From contig NZ_SMRT01000014.1 of assembly GCF_004354045.1 (NCBI RefSeq), positions 124,001 through 188,000 of the forward strand: a stretch of DNA of 64,000 bases. Reading direction: 5' to 3'. This DNA comes from Paenibacillus piri (lineage in GTDB: Bacteria > Bacillota > Bacilli > Paenibacillales > NBRC-103111). The position numbers were made by a program, and so were the translations under genes. The notes beneath the pieces are model-generated. The model ran no database searches and was not told the origin of the DNA. It was given only the letters and a program-made list of their open reading frames with translations. Of the stretch, positions 1-8,395 are shown one piece after another. The number at the start of each line of letters is the position of its first letter. The stretch's first letter is position 1.

Positions 1-26
1 GAAGCTGCCGAAGGGGGTGAGACAGC

Positions 27-1133
27 TTGAGTAAACCGTTAGGACACGAGCAGGAAATCGAGGAGAAAGAGCTGATGTATTCCATAGCTTCGATGATCTT
101 GAGCGTGGGCGTCTTGACGCTTCCCCGAAATATTGCCGCCACGACCCGCTACTCGGACGGCTGGATGTCCATTGTACTGGCCGGTACGATCGCCGTTGCT
201 TTGGTGTGGATCCTTAGCACGCTGGCTGCGAGCTTTCCCAAGCAGTCGTACTTTGAATTCATTTCACGCATCGCATCCAGGCCTGTAGGTTATATGCTGA
301 CGGGATTATTCTCCTTTTCGTACCTGCTGTTCACCGCTTTCGAGTTGCGTTCAGTGGCGGATGTAACGAAGCACTATTTATTTGACAAGACTCCCATTGA
401 ATTTATCGGATTAGCGTTTATGCTGGTTGTTATTTATGCGGTCTACGGCTCCAGAGTGGGCTTGCTGCGGTTAAATATGCTGTTTTTTCCAATTGTTGGC
501 GCCGTGCTGACGTTGTCGCTGCTGTTAAATGTCGGGGTCGTTGATGTCAACCATTTCAAACCGATGTTCGTTACCGATTGGAAAGGTATCATGAAGGGGG
601 CGCAAGCAAGCGGCTTTTCGTTTCTCGGGTTTGAAATCGTACTGATGTACGCAATGCTGATGAAAAATCCGCAGCGTACCGTGAAGGCCGCAGTGAAGGG
701 CACGATGATACCTTTCGCCACCTATATCGTACTGTACATCTTTACCATTGGGGTGCTTTCTTATCGAAATACCGCAGAGCTCGCGTTTCCGACCGTGGAA
801 TTCGCCAAGGAGGCGGAAGTGCCTGGCGCTTTTTTTGAAAGGTTTGAGTCGTTATTTTTTACGATATGGATTATGACGATCTTCAATACGACGGCTATGT
901 CGCTGGATGTCTGTATGTTGTCGCTGAAATCGATCGTGCCGAAGGCTTCCAAAATGACGAAGCTTTTGGTGCTGTCGCCTCTCATCTATCTCATTTCATT
1001 TGTTCCTCAAGACAACAGCGAACTGAACAGCTTCGGTACGGTTATAAGTTTTTTTCACTTTATGTGCTGTATCATGCTGCCGGCCTTTATTTTTATTGCG
1101 GCCAAATGGAGGAAGGTGAAGCCGGATGGTTAA
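27..1133 (+). CDS. GerAB-like spore germination permease
   Basis: 368-residue integral membrane protein with about ten hydrophobic segments, matching the GerAB/GerBB family (APC superfamily transporters) in length and in the N-terminal region that begins just after an acidic, charged stretch. In spores this family forms the B subunit of germinant receptors in the inner membrane and binds or passes small germinants. The TTG start is supported by a strong ribosome-binding site (AAGGGGGTGA, 11-20). The A subunit gene is expected immediately upstream and is cut off by the window edge; only a few codons at most could remain here. The 3' end overlaps the next gene by 8 bases, indicating translational coupling. 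The germinant cannot be inferred. Confidence 0.93.
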   Translation: MSKPLGHEQEIEEKELMYSIASMILSVGVLTLPRNIAATTRYSDGWMSIVLAGTIAVALVWILSTLAASFPKQSYFEFISRIASRPVGYMLTGLFSFSYLLFTAFELRSVADVTKHYLFDKTPIEFIGLAFMLVVIYAVYGSRVGLLRLNMLFFPIVGAVLTLSLLLNVGVVDVNHFKPMFVTDWKGIMKGAQASGFSFLGFEIVLMYAMLMKNPQRTVKAAVKGTMIPFATYIVLYIFTIGVLSYRNTAELAFPTVEFAKEAEVPGAFFERFESLFFTIWIMTIFNTTAMSLDVCMLSLKSIVPKASKMTKLLVLSPLIYLISFVPQDNSELNSFGTVISFFHFMCCIMLPAFIFIAAKWRKVKPDG

Positions 1134-2340
1134 ACAGATGCTGCGAATCGGATTGGCCCTGCTTATGACGATGCTTGTTTCGGGCTGTTGGGACCGGATC
1201 GAGATTAATGAGCGGGGGTTTGTGATCGGGGTTGCGATTGATGAGCCGCACTCGGAACATGCCGAGAAGGCTAACCGCCTGGAAGCGCGTAACAAGCCGA
1301 AAGAAAAACAGCGTTACTCCGTGACTTATCAGGTGGTCATTCCGCAAAAGCTGCAAGGGGGAGGAAAAGAGCGGACATCCGATACCTCGTTTATGAATAT
1401 GACGTCCGAAGGGGATACGATGGCCGATATTGAACGGCAAATGACGGCCCGGACAAGCCGGAGCCCGTATTTCGAACATTTGAAAATAATTATCATTTCC
1501 AATAAGATTGCAGAAAAAAAGGAAAATATCGGCCATGTACTCGATTTTTTCTTAAGGGATCAGGAAATTCGCCGCAGCACCAGGGTTTTAGTGTCCGACG
1601 GAGAAGCCAGACGCGCCCTGGAGGTTGTGCCAAGCAACGAAAAGCTGCCTGTTATGTATATCCATTCAGTGACTCAAAACAGCAGGAGAACGGCCCGGAT
1701 GCTGCCCGAGACGAAGCTGGGCGATCTGCATGAGCTCATTTTGGACCGCAACGGCTTTGCCTTGCAGCGGATTATCGGCGGTAGCAATGAGGTAAAGGTC
1801 GTCGGTGCGGCCGTATTCCGGGGGCACACGATTACCATGAAGGGGGTGCTGGGCTCGGAAGAAACGGAAGGGCTTAATCTGCTGACCGGAAAAGTAAAAA
1901 ACGGCATCCTCAAAGCGAAACTGAATGGAAATATGTTTGTTTATGAAATGGCGCGGGTCAAACATCGCATTCATGCCGATGTCACGGATCCGCAGCATAT
2001 CCGGTTTATGATAAAAATCGATACGGAAGGCTTTGTCAAAGAATCGTTGGCGCCGTTGAACATGATGGACAAGCAGGTCATCCGGCAGCTGGAGGACAAG
2101 CTGTCTCAGGAGATGAAACGGATGACGCGGGATGCGATCAATAAGCTGCAGAAGCAATTTAAGGTGGACGCTATCGGTTTGGGGAGTTATTTGGAAAAAA
2201 ATCATTACCCGGTGTGGAAGGATATCGCCGGGCATTGGGATCCGAATGATGAAGATAATTTGTTCAGCCGGTGCACGATCGACGTGCAGCCCCATGTGCA
2301 GCTCCGCCGCGCCGGAACGATCAACCGGACTTTTCATTAG
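1126..2340 (+). CDS. Ger(x)C family spore germination lipoprotein
   Basis: 404-residue lipoprotein, the C subunit of a Ger germinant receptor. It has a type II signal peptide with lipobox LVSGC at residues about 17-21, directly followed by WDRIEINERGFV, which is the highly characteristic start of mature GerC proteins. The remaining sequence has the expected length and the C-terminal domain with the ALNKLQ-like helix (DAINKLQKQFKVDAIGLG). Its start overlaps the end of the permease gene, so the two are co-translated. Attached to the outer face of the spore inner membrane, it is needed for receptor function. No truncation is visible. Confidence 0.95.
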   Translation: MVKQMLRIGLALLMTMLVSGCWDRIEINERGFVIGVAIDEPHSEHAEKANRLEARNKPKEKQRYSVTYQVVIPQKLQGGGKERTSDTSFMNMTSEGDTMADIERQMTARTSRSPYFEHLKIIIISNKIAEKKENIGHVLDFFLRDQEIRRSTRVLVSDGEARRALEVVPSNEKLPVMYIHSVTQNSRRTARMLPETKLGDLHELILDRNGFALQRIIGGSNEVKVVGAAVFRGHTITMKGVLGSEETEGLNLLTGKVKNGILKAKLNGNMFVYEMARVKHRIHADVTDPQHIRFMIKIDTEGFVKESLAPLNMMDKQVIRQLEDKLSQEMKRMTRDAINKLQKQFKVDAIGLGSYLEKNHYPVWKDIAGHWDPNDEDNLFSRCTIDVQPHVQLRRAGTINRTFH

Positions 2341-2358
2341 GACAAGGAGGAGAACAGT

Positions 2359-2520
2359 ATGTCCATTTTATTCAGCCATATGCCTTCCGGGCTCGCGTTG
2401 TTTTGCGCACTGCTGTCCGTATTGATTCCGTATGCCATTTACAAAATAAACGCGGTTTTGCATAAAATCGCCGATGCCCCTTGGTGCAGGGAGCAGGGGA
2501 AGGGCGGCGGGGACTCGTGA
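2359..2520 (+). CDS. small membrane protein of the ger operon
   Basis: A 53-codon reading frame begins with ATG 18 bases after the GerC stop and is preceded by an excellent ribosome-binding site (AAGGAGG, 2344-2350). It encodes one hydrophobic segment (about residues 9-28, LALFCALLSVLIPYAIY) followed by a short charged, glycine-rich tail. Short fourth genes with one or two membrane segments are common at the end of germinant receptor operons, and the position and spacing suggest co-transcription with the permease and lipoprotein genes. I do not recognise a named family; the function is unknown. Confidence 0.7.
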   Translation: MSILFSHMPSGLALFCALLSVLIPYAIYKINAVLHKIADAPWCREQGKGGGDS

Positions 2521-2619
2521 GGGGGAACTAGGGAAATAAAATGTCATAAGCAGGAGGGCTTTGGAATAAATTGGCGAACAATACTTTCCATACATAAATA
2601 CATAAAGGGGAGAGTATTG

Positions 2620-4098
2620 ATGCTTGTCCATGCGCTTAGAAGGCCGATTATGCTTTGCATTATGTTGATGCTTTTATTGCCGGCATCGTCAATTTGGGCG
2701 GAATCCGTGATTACGGATTCCAATTTGGCGAAAGCCATTTTGCTAGAGCTGCATGAATCTGCAAACCATGACTTGAAGCAGGAGGATTTAAAGAAGCTGA
2801 CATCGTTATATCCGAAAAGTAAGGATTCAAATGGTAAAATTACGAGTCTGCAAGGTCTTGAGCATGCGACTAATTTGAAAAGCCTAATGCTGCCCGGTCA
2901 AGGCTTGTCCGACATTAAGCCGATAGGCGAATTAAACCAATTAATATGGCTTGCTCTTGATGGAAATGAGATTGACAATCTTGCACCTGTGAGCGGATTA
3001 ACCAACTTGAAAAATTTGAATGTCAACAATAATCGGATTCAAAGTTTGCAGCCCCTTGAAAAATTGTCGATTTTGACGGATCTTTACGCCAGCAATAATC
3101 AAATCCAAAGCATAGAGCCTTTAAAAAACCACCCTGAGTTGGAGTATTTGTCTCTTGCAAACAATCAGATTCAAGATATCGCCGCACTGGAAACGATCCC
3201 CAATTTGAAATCCGTTGTCTTGAAGAACAACCCATTGAACGAACAAGCAAGTCAGACTATAGAAATATTGAGACAGAGGGGCGTCGCTGTCGATGGAATA
3301 AAACCAATGGAAAAGCCGGAGACGAATGATATTCATGTTACGTTAGATGAACTGCCCGTTCAGTTTGAAGTTCCCCCTTTTATCTCGGACGGGAAGACGT
3401 TCGTGCCGTTTCGGCCTATTTTCGAGAAGCTTGGCTTAAAGATTACATGGTTGGGAGATAGCAAGACTATTATTGGCGAAAAAGAGGGCGTTTCGATCCA
3501 GATACATATTGATGAACTGAACGCGGAGGTTAACGGACAACCCGTTCAGTTAACCGAACCGCCAAAACTTATTTCCGGAACTACATTTGTGCCGCTTCGG
3601 TTTGTAGCCGAGTCTGTTGGAAGCAAGGTTGAGTGGGACGGTTCGAGCCGAATGGTTACGATCAAGAGCAAGCACAGCTTCGTTTCCTCCGACGGTACCT
3701 TTCGGGTAACAGCTTTTGGAAATTGGGTACAAACCGGGGGGACTCAAGAATCCGTTATGCTGAGGATAGAAGGAGGCAGCTTTAACGCGTTTATGGTAAA
3801 CGTATTCCCTAAACAAGAAGGTGTGGAGCTGAATCAGTTTTATGAAAATATAATGGAGCAGAACTGGGGGGACGACGAAGCTGATCGATTAGAAGAAACT
3901 GAAGTCATTTTTCAAGGACTCCCTGCCAAGCAAGCGGTTTTTAATTTTGCGGCATACAAGCAGGTGTTCACGATATTCTTATTTGAAGCGAACAACCATT
4001 TTTATCTAATCACTACGATGGCAAAAAAAGCTGATTTGAAAGTACAGCAAGAGGAGCTGGCACAGATCCGGGACAGCTTTGAATTTATCGAGCCTTAG
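2620..4098 (+). CDS. leucine-rich repeat protein with stalk domain, exported
   Basis: 492 residues if ATG 2620 is used; a TTG three bases upstream is possible, but the GGGGAG at 2607-2612 is better spaced for the ATG. A signal peptide (residues about 1-27, ending SIWA) is followed by roughly six 22-residue leucine-rich repeats of internalin type (residues about 85-210, units such as LKNLNVNNNRIQSLQPLEKL). Next comes a copper-amine-oxidase-N-like stalk domain (about 240-350, with two FVPLR/FVPFR motifs) and a C-terminal beta-rich domain of about 135 residues that I cannot name. This architecture is typical of Paenibacillus cell-surface or secreted proteins. The ligand is unknown. It appears monocistronic, with a clear terminator behind it. 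Confidence 0.85.
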   Translation: MLVHALRRPIMLCIMLMLLLPASSIWAESVITDSNLAKAILLELHESANHDLKQEDLKKLTSLYPKSKDSNGKITSLQGLEHATNLKSLMLPGQGLSDIKPIGELNQLIWLALDGNEIDNLAPVSGLTNLKNLNVNNNRIQSLQPLEKLSILTDLYASNNQIQSIEPLKNHPELEYLSLANNQIQDIAALETIPNLKSVVLKNNPLNEQASQTIEILRQRGVAVDGIKPMEKPETNDIHVTLDELPVQFEVPPFISDGKTFVPFRPIFEKLGLKITWLGDSKTIIGEKEGVSIQIHIDELNAEVNGQPVQLTEPPKLISGTTFVPLRFVAESVGSKVEWDGSSRMVTIKSKHSFVSSDGTFRVTAFGNWVQTGGTQESVMLRIEGGSFNAFMVNVFPKQEGVELNQFYENIMEQNWGDDEADRLEETEVIFQGLPAKQAVFNFAAYKQVFTIFLFEANNHFYLITTMAKKADLKVQQEELAQIRDSFEFIEP

Positions 4099-4102
4099 CC
4101 AA

Positions 4103-4145
4103 AAAAGAGGACGCCGCCTTTTGTTCGCTCGGGCGGCGTCTTTTG
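4103..4145. terminator. bidirectional rho-independent terminator
   Basis: Perfect 9-bp stem GACGCCGCC (4110-4118) / GGCGGCGTC (4132-4140), followed by TTTT and preceded by an A-run (4103-4108). It can therefore serve both the leucine-rich repeat gene and the converging namA gene. Confidence 0.9.
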
Positions 4146-4173
4146 AATAGCCTTTACATAGAAGAGACTGTGC

Positions 4174-5184
4174 TTACCAGCCTCTTTTATACTGATTCGG
4201 TCCTTCCAGCTGGACGCCGAGCTTCTTGGCTGCAGTGCGCGGCCAGTACGGGTCGCGCAGCAGCTCGCGGCCGAGAAGCACCAGATCGGCGCGGCCGCTG
4301 GAAATGATTTCCTCGGCTTGCTCGGGGGTCGTAATCATCCCGACAGCGCCGGTGGCGATGCCGGCCGATGAACGGATCGCGTCGGAGAGCGGCACCTGAT
4401 AGCCGGGATACGCCTGGATCGGACGCGGCACGATGCTGCCGGAGCTGCAATCGACCAGGTCGATACCTTGCGCTTTCATTTGTTCGGCGAAATAAATAAA
4501 GTCTTCGAGCCGGTTGCCTTTCGGATCGTATTCGTTGGCGGAGACGCGAACGAATAAAGGTCCTTTCCAGAAAGCGCGGACACCGTCGATAATTTCCCGC
4601 AGAAAGCGGTAGCGGTTGTCGCGGCTTCCGCCATAGGCGTCCGTGCGATGGTTCGCCAGCGGCGATAAAAATTCGCTGATCAAATAGCCGTGAGCCCCGT
4701 GAAGCTCCAGGGCGTCGAATCCGGCTTCCTGCGCTCGACGCGCCGCTTGGATAAACGCTTGTTTGGTCTCCTCGATTTGCTCGACCGTCATGGCGTCCGG
4801 CGTTTTGGATTGTTCATCGAACGGGATTGCCGAAGGTGCGATAATCGGGCCGTCCAGCACAGCTTTACGTCCGGCATGCGCCAATTGAATCGCGATTTTG
4901 GAGCCTTGGCCCTGTACAAGCCGAACCAATTCCTTCAGCCCCGCCGTATGCTCGTCGCTCCATATGCCGAGGTCCTGAGGCGAAATGCGTCCTTGCGGGG
5001 TAACCGCCGAAGCTTCGACGATGATCAGCCCGACTTGGCCTACCGCGCGCGCAGGGTAGTGGATCTTATGCCAGTCCTGCACTTTGCCGGATTGGTCCGC
5101 GCAGGAATACATGCACATCGGCGACATGACGATGCGGTTTTTGAGCGTCATTCCGTTTATGGTGATCGGTGAAAACAATTGCAT
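4174..5184 (-). CDS. namA: NADPH dehydrogenase, Old Yellow Enzyme family (YqjM/NamA)
   Basis: 336-residue FMN-dependent ene-reductase. The N-terminus (MQLFSPITINGMTLKNRIV) and SPMCMYS near residue 21-27 are diagnostic for the YqjM class, in which the cysteine tunes the flavin. The conserved substrate-binding pair H-G-A-H is visible (ELHGAHGYLISEFLSP, about 163-178), as is the phosphate-binding RADLVLLGRELLRDPYWP near the C-terminus. It reduces activated C=C bonds using NADPH and is linked to oxidative or xenobiotic stress in Bacillus. The start is fixed by GAGGAGG 8-14 bases upstream. It is a single gene, divergent from the kinase cluster. Confidence 0.95.
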   Translation of the reverse strand: MQLFSPITINGMTLKNRIVMSPMCMYSCADQSGKVQDWHKIHYPARAVGQVGLIIVEASAVTPQGRISPQDLGIWSDEHTAGLKELVRLVQGQGSKIAIQLAHAGRKAVLDGPIIAPSAIPFDEQSKTPDAMTVEQIEETKQAFIQAARRAQEAGFDALELHGAHGYLISEFLSPLANHRTDAYGGSRDNRYRFLREIIDGVRAFWKGPLFVRVSANEYDPKGNRLEDFIYFAEQMKAQGIDLVDCSSGSIVPRPIQAYPGYQVPLSDAIRSSAGIATGAVGMITTPEQAEEIISSGRADLVLLGRELLRDPYWPRTAAKKLGVQLEGPNQYKRGW

Positions 5185-5207
5185 GGTTTCGGCCTCCTCG
5201 CAGATTA

Positions 5208-5323
5208 AGTGAACTCGTTCAGCTTTGCTGACATCGGAGAATCAGATGGGGACTCTACCCCACCTGATTCAAGGCCCACCTTAAAGGTGGGGTCTTAACC
5301 CGATAAAGTCGTAATCGGATAAA
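5208..5323. repeat. ~116-bp dispersed repeat, copy 1 (three hairpins)
   Basis: A nearly identical segment lies at 56378-56495. Each copy starts AGTGAACTCGTTCAGC and ends AATCGGATAAA. It contains three consecutive palindromes: GTTCAGC/GCTGA, GAATCAG..TGGGG/CCCCA..CTGATTC, and CCCACCT/AGGTGGG, the last followed by GTCTTAACCCGATAAAG. It lies between the divergent namA and kinase genes. The form resembles a non-autonomous IS200/IS605-type end or a palindrome-associated element; no transposase is nearby. Confidence 0.85.
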
Positions 5324-5593
5324 ACAATAAGTTAAGTACTCAATATTAGTAAGCTGCTTTCTTCACTATTATACATGATAATAGTAAAATTATCCTTATC
5401 GGCATACTGTTTTTTAGTTGTAAGCATCGTATAAGTTTTTAGTCTTTGCTTTGACAAACGCGCACGTCTCTTAAGGGGCGAGAGCATTTATTCCGGAGAG
5501 AAATCAATCTATATGCAAATATGCTCGAATTTTATTGCAAAACAATGAAAAATGTGGTAATTTATACAATATTGGTAAACGCAGAGCGGAAGT

Positions 5594-5638
5594 ACCGCCT
5601 CTCCCATGCAATAGTGCATGGCGAGGGGCGGTTTTTTT
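5594..5638 (+). terminator. strong hairpin with T-run ahead of the kinase gene
   Basis: Stem ACCGCC-CTC-CCATGCA / TGCATGG-GAG-GGCGGT with loop ATAG, followed by seven T (5632-5638). It lies upstream of the kinase ribosome-binding site, so it either ends a short upstream transcript or acts as an attenuator in the kinase leader. The stretch 5324-5593 otherwise shows AT-rich sequence and a TACAAT box (5565-5570) without a clear -35. Confidence 0.8.
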
Positions 5639-5686
5639 GTGTCTGCGCAGATGAATGCGTATCAAAATAGCAGAGGGGGGATGCAG

Positions 5687-7630
5687 ATGATTGAGCAGCA
5701 GATGGGCAAGTTTCCCGGCGATGTGCTGGGAGGGCGTTACCGGATTGCAGCCGTGCTGGGGCGCGGCGGGACGAGCACCGTCTATGTGGCTGACGATCTG
5801 CGGTTGTCCGGCAAACGCCGGGCGGTTAAAGAAACGCGTCCGGCAGAACAAGAGGCGTATGCTTCGCGTGCGGAGGCCGAGATGCTGATTCGGCTGAATC
5901 ATCCGAATTTGCCGGATATTGTCGACTACTATCCGTCCGACGAACGGGGCTTCAGCTACCTGGTGATGGATTATATCGAAGGGGAGACGCTGCTTCAGCG
6001 GTTTGAACGGCAGGCGCGGAGAATGACCGAGGGGCAAGTGATCGGTTATGCGCTCCAGCTGTGCGATTTGTTTCATTATTTGCATTCGTACCGGCCGGAC
6101 CCGATCATTTACCGTGATTTGAAGCCCTCCAATCTGATGATCGATATCGAGGAGCGGGTACGGCTGATCGATTTCGGCATTGCACGCAGCTTCAAGGCCG
6201 GCCAACCATCCGATACGGTGCAGATCGGCACCGTCGGCTTCGCCGCCCCGGAACAGTTCGAGGGGCGGCAGACAGACGCGCGCACCGATCTGTACGGGCT
6301 CGGCGCGCTGATGTATTTTTTGCTGAGCGGCGGTCATTATTACCGCGCCGCCTACAAGCGTCTGCGCGAGCATGACGCCAGGCTCTCGGCGAGCATCGCC
6401 GCGCTCGTGGAGAAGCTGCTGCAGGCGGAGCCCGATGCACGCTGCCAGAGCGCGGCGGAGGTGCGAGCCGAGCTGCAGCGCGCGCTGGCGGAGCAGCAAG
6501 CGCAGAGCGGCGCAGCCGAGGGCGCCGAGCGCCGGGCGCCGGGCCTCGGCGCAGCGCAGCGCGGGCCGGCGCGGGCGGGAACGGCGGCTGGCAATGCCGC
6601 CGCCGGTTTGGCGCCGCCGCGCGTCATCGCGGTGGGCGCCCTGTACGCGGGCGCAGGCGCGACGTTCGCGGCGCTGGCGATAGCCCGCGCGCTGCACGGG
6701 CTCGGCGTGCCGCACGCGGTGCTCGAGCCGCCGGGCCGGCAGCCCGAGCTGTACGCGCTGCTGTACGGCGAGAAGCACGCGCCCGCCGGCTACCGCTGCT
6801 ACAACGATGCGGGTCTGCGGCATCAGCCGGAGGCGCCGTGGACGGACGGCCGCACGCTCTGGCTGCCGGCGCATCCTTCCGCCTCCGCATCGCCGCTTGT
6901 CGCCCCGGATGCTGCCGATAGCTTTCGCAGCGGCAGCGGCAGCAGTGCCGGCGGCCTCAATAACGCAGACGGCTCCAGTCTAGCCGTACAGGCGGAAGCA
7001 GCGCCGCCGGATATATCCGGCGCAGGGCGCATCGCGGACGCCCCGGCTGCGGCAGCCTACGGCCAGACCCCCTACGGACTGGCGGGCGGCGCGGACATCG
7101 ATAGCCCCGCTGGCAGCCGGATCAGCCCCGGAGCGGCCTATTGGCCCGAGCTGTTCGGGAGCTTGGAACGGCCTGTCGTCGTAGTCGACGTCGGTTCCGA
7201 TTGGCTGGAACACGAAGCAGGCGGGCTGCTGGCAGCCGCAACCGATTTCGTCTATGTCGTCGACCCGCTGATACACAAGCTGGAGCTTGGAACGGTCCGG
7301 CGCAATCTGCGGCTGCTGGATGATTTGCGGTCGGCCGGAAGGCCCGTGCATGCCATCGCGAATAAGGCGGTGGCTTCGGGCAATACCGGACAATGGCTGC
7401 GCATTTTGCCGGAAACGCCGGTTTGCCTGCTGCCCGCGATCGAGCAGTCCAAGCTTGCCGAGGCAAGCTGGCTCGGCATTCTCGCGCAGGATCGACCCGG
7501 CGTGAAGCAGCGATTGAACCGGGCGCTGCTGCCATGGCTGCACATCTGGCTGCAGCCCGCGGCAGCGGAGGGGAAGATAGCGGGCCCGGGCACGAAACGG
7601 ATGCTGCATAAGCTTATGAATAACGGGTAG
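5687..7630 (+). CDS. Ser/Thr protein kinase fused to a deviant P-loop (CpaE/MinD-like) domain
   Basis: 647 residues from ATG 5687 (AGAGGGGGG at 5672-5680); an upstream in-frame ATG at 5618 lies inside the terminator hairpin and is unlikely. A Hanks-type kinase domain occupies residues about 18-265: glycine loop LGRGGTSTVY (24-33), catalytic-site lysine in AVKET (48), YRDLKPSN (142-149, Tyr replacing the usual His), DFG (162-164) and APEQF. After a low-complexity Ala/Arg/Glu linker, a second domain (about 310-640) resembles a ParA/CpaE fold. Its P-loop position reads VGALYAGAGATFAA without the usual lysine, and a Walker-B-like strand VVVVDVGSDW lies near 496. No membrane or PASTA segments are present. 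It is the first gene of the Tad-like cluster, so it probably senses or controls that machine; this is inference. Confidence 0.88.
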   Translation: MIEQQMGKFPGDVLGGRYRIAAVLGRGGTSTVYVADDLRLSGKRRAVKETRPAEQEAYASRAEAEMLIRLNHPNLPDIVDYYPSDERGFSYLVMDYIEGETLLQRFERQARRMTEGQVIGYALQLCDLFHYLHSYRPDPIIYRDLKPSNLMIDIEERVRLIDFGIARSFKAGQPSDTVQIGTVGFAAPEQFEGRQTDARTDLYGLGALMYFLLSGGHYYRAAYKRLREHDARLSASIAALVEKLLQAEPDARCQSAAEVRAELQRALAEQQAQSGAAEGAERRAPGLGAAQRGPARAGTAAGNAAAGLAPPRVIAVGALYAGAGATFAALAIARALHGLGVPHAVLEPPGRQPELYALLYGEKHAPAGYRCYNDAGLRHQPEAPWTDGRTLWLPAHPSASASPLVAPDAADSFRSGSGSSAGGLNNADGSSLAVQAEAAPPDISGAGRIADAPAAAAYGQTPYGLAGGADIDSPAGSRISPGAAYWPELFGSLERPVVVVDVGSDWLEHEAGGLLAAATDFVYVVDPLIHKLELGTVRRNLRLLDDLRSAGRPVHAIANKAVASGNTGQWLRILPETPVCLLPAIEQSKLAEASWLGILAQDRPGVKQRLNRALLPWLHIWLQPAAAEGKIAGPGTKRMLHKLMNNG

Positions 7631-7648
7631 AGCGGGGGGAGAAGCACG

Positions 7649-8362
7649 ATGAGCTTTTGGTATCGTTTTTTTTATTACTTATTCATTGTTGGATTGTGCT
7701 TGTCCGGACCCGCTTTATTGGTTGCTTGGAAATGGGGGGTAGAGCCGAACTGGGGGACGGTTGATGTCGTCAAAGCGGCCCGTCCGGTAGAACGGGGCAT
7801 TCGCTTAAGCGAAGCCGATTTGAAATTGGACAAAATTAGAAAGGACCAGCTGGTCGACGGGGCCCTGGTGAAGCTGCCCGCCGTGGTAAACCAGGAAACG
7901 GCAAGAGCGATCAGGTCCAACGAGCAGTTGACGGATGCGATGCTCAATACAGGCCATTTGCTCCCGGCCCCGGGCGAGTGGAACATGCCGCTGCCTGCGG
8001 AATGGGTGTTCGGCAAGCCGCCTGGGAGTCTGCTGCGCGGCGACAGAGTTTCGCTGCTGCCGGTACAGAAGGACGACGGCAAACGAACGGGCGAAACCGC
8101 CGCGACCGCTGCGAACGAGCAGGGGAGCTCCAAAGAAAAGCCGGTTCCATTGGAAATTCCGTCCGACGAGGAGAAGAAGCTTCAGGAAATTGTCGTAAGC
8201 TATGCGAAAGGCACGAACAATCAGGAAATCGCTTCATCGGATGACCGCAAAAAGCCGTCGGGTGCCGTCAACACGATAGAGCTTATCGTAAATGACGAGC
8301 AAAAGGAGCTCATCCGCAAATACGGCACGAAGGGTTACCGCTTTCTCGTCGTTTATCGTTAA
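7649..8362 (+). CDS. CpaB/RcpC-like SAF-domain protein
   Basis: 237 residues with one N-terminal membrane segment (about 6-28) followed by a SAF-like region (VVKAARPVERGIRLSEADLKL, then a second strand set near residues 110-135). CpaB/RcpC proteins with this layout are periplasmic or extracytoplasmic parts of Tad/Flp pilus systems. The C-terminal half is unusual: a charged Lys/Glu-rich linker and a final beta segment ending TKGYRFLVVYR. It starts 18 bases after the kinase stop behind GGGGGGAG and clearly belongs to the same operon. Confidence 0.75.
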   Translation: MSFWYRFFYYLFIVGLCLSGPALLVAWKWGVEPNWGTVDVVKAARPVERGIRLSEADLKLDKIRKDQLVDGALVKLPAVVNQETARAIRSNEQLTDAMLNTGHLLPAPGEWNMPLPAEWVFGKPPGSLLRGDRVSLLPVQKDDGKRTGETAATAANEQGSSKEKPVPLEIPSDEEKKLQEIVVSYAKGTNNQEIASSDDRKKPSGAVNTIELIVNDEQKELIRKYGTKGYRFLVVYR

Positions 8363-8395
8363 AATCCCATAATGAACAGGGAGGCGAAGGATGAA

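Noticed and set aside
1..34. 3' end of a gerA-type gene
   Set aside because: Too few codons to identify and two frames end here (28-30 and 32-34); mentioned only as an expectation.
5618..5686. Upstream in-frame start for the kinase at 5618
   Set aside because: The ATG lies in the loop side of a strong terminator hairpin; ATG 5687 has a proper ribosome-binding site.
5504..6874. 456-codon open frame on the minus strand over the kinase gene
   Set aside because: It is the GC-rich shadow of the kinase; Arg/Ala/Pro-rich, no ribosome-binding site and no recognisable domain, while the plus strand has clear kinase motifs.
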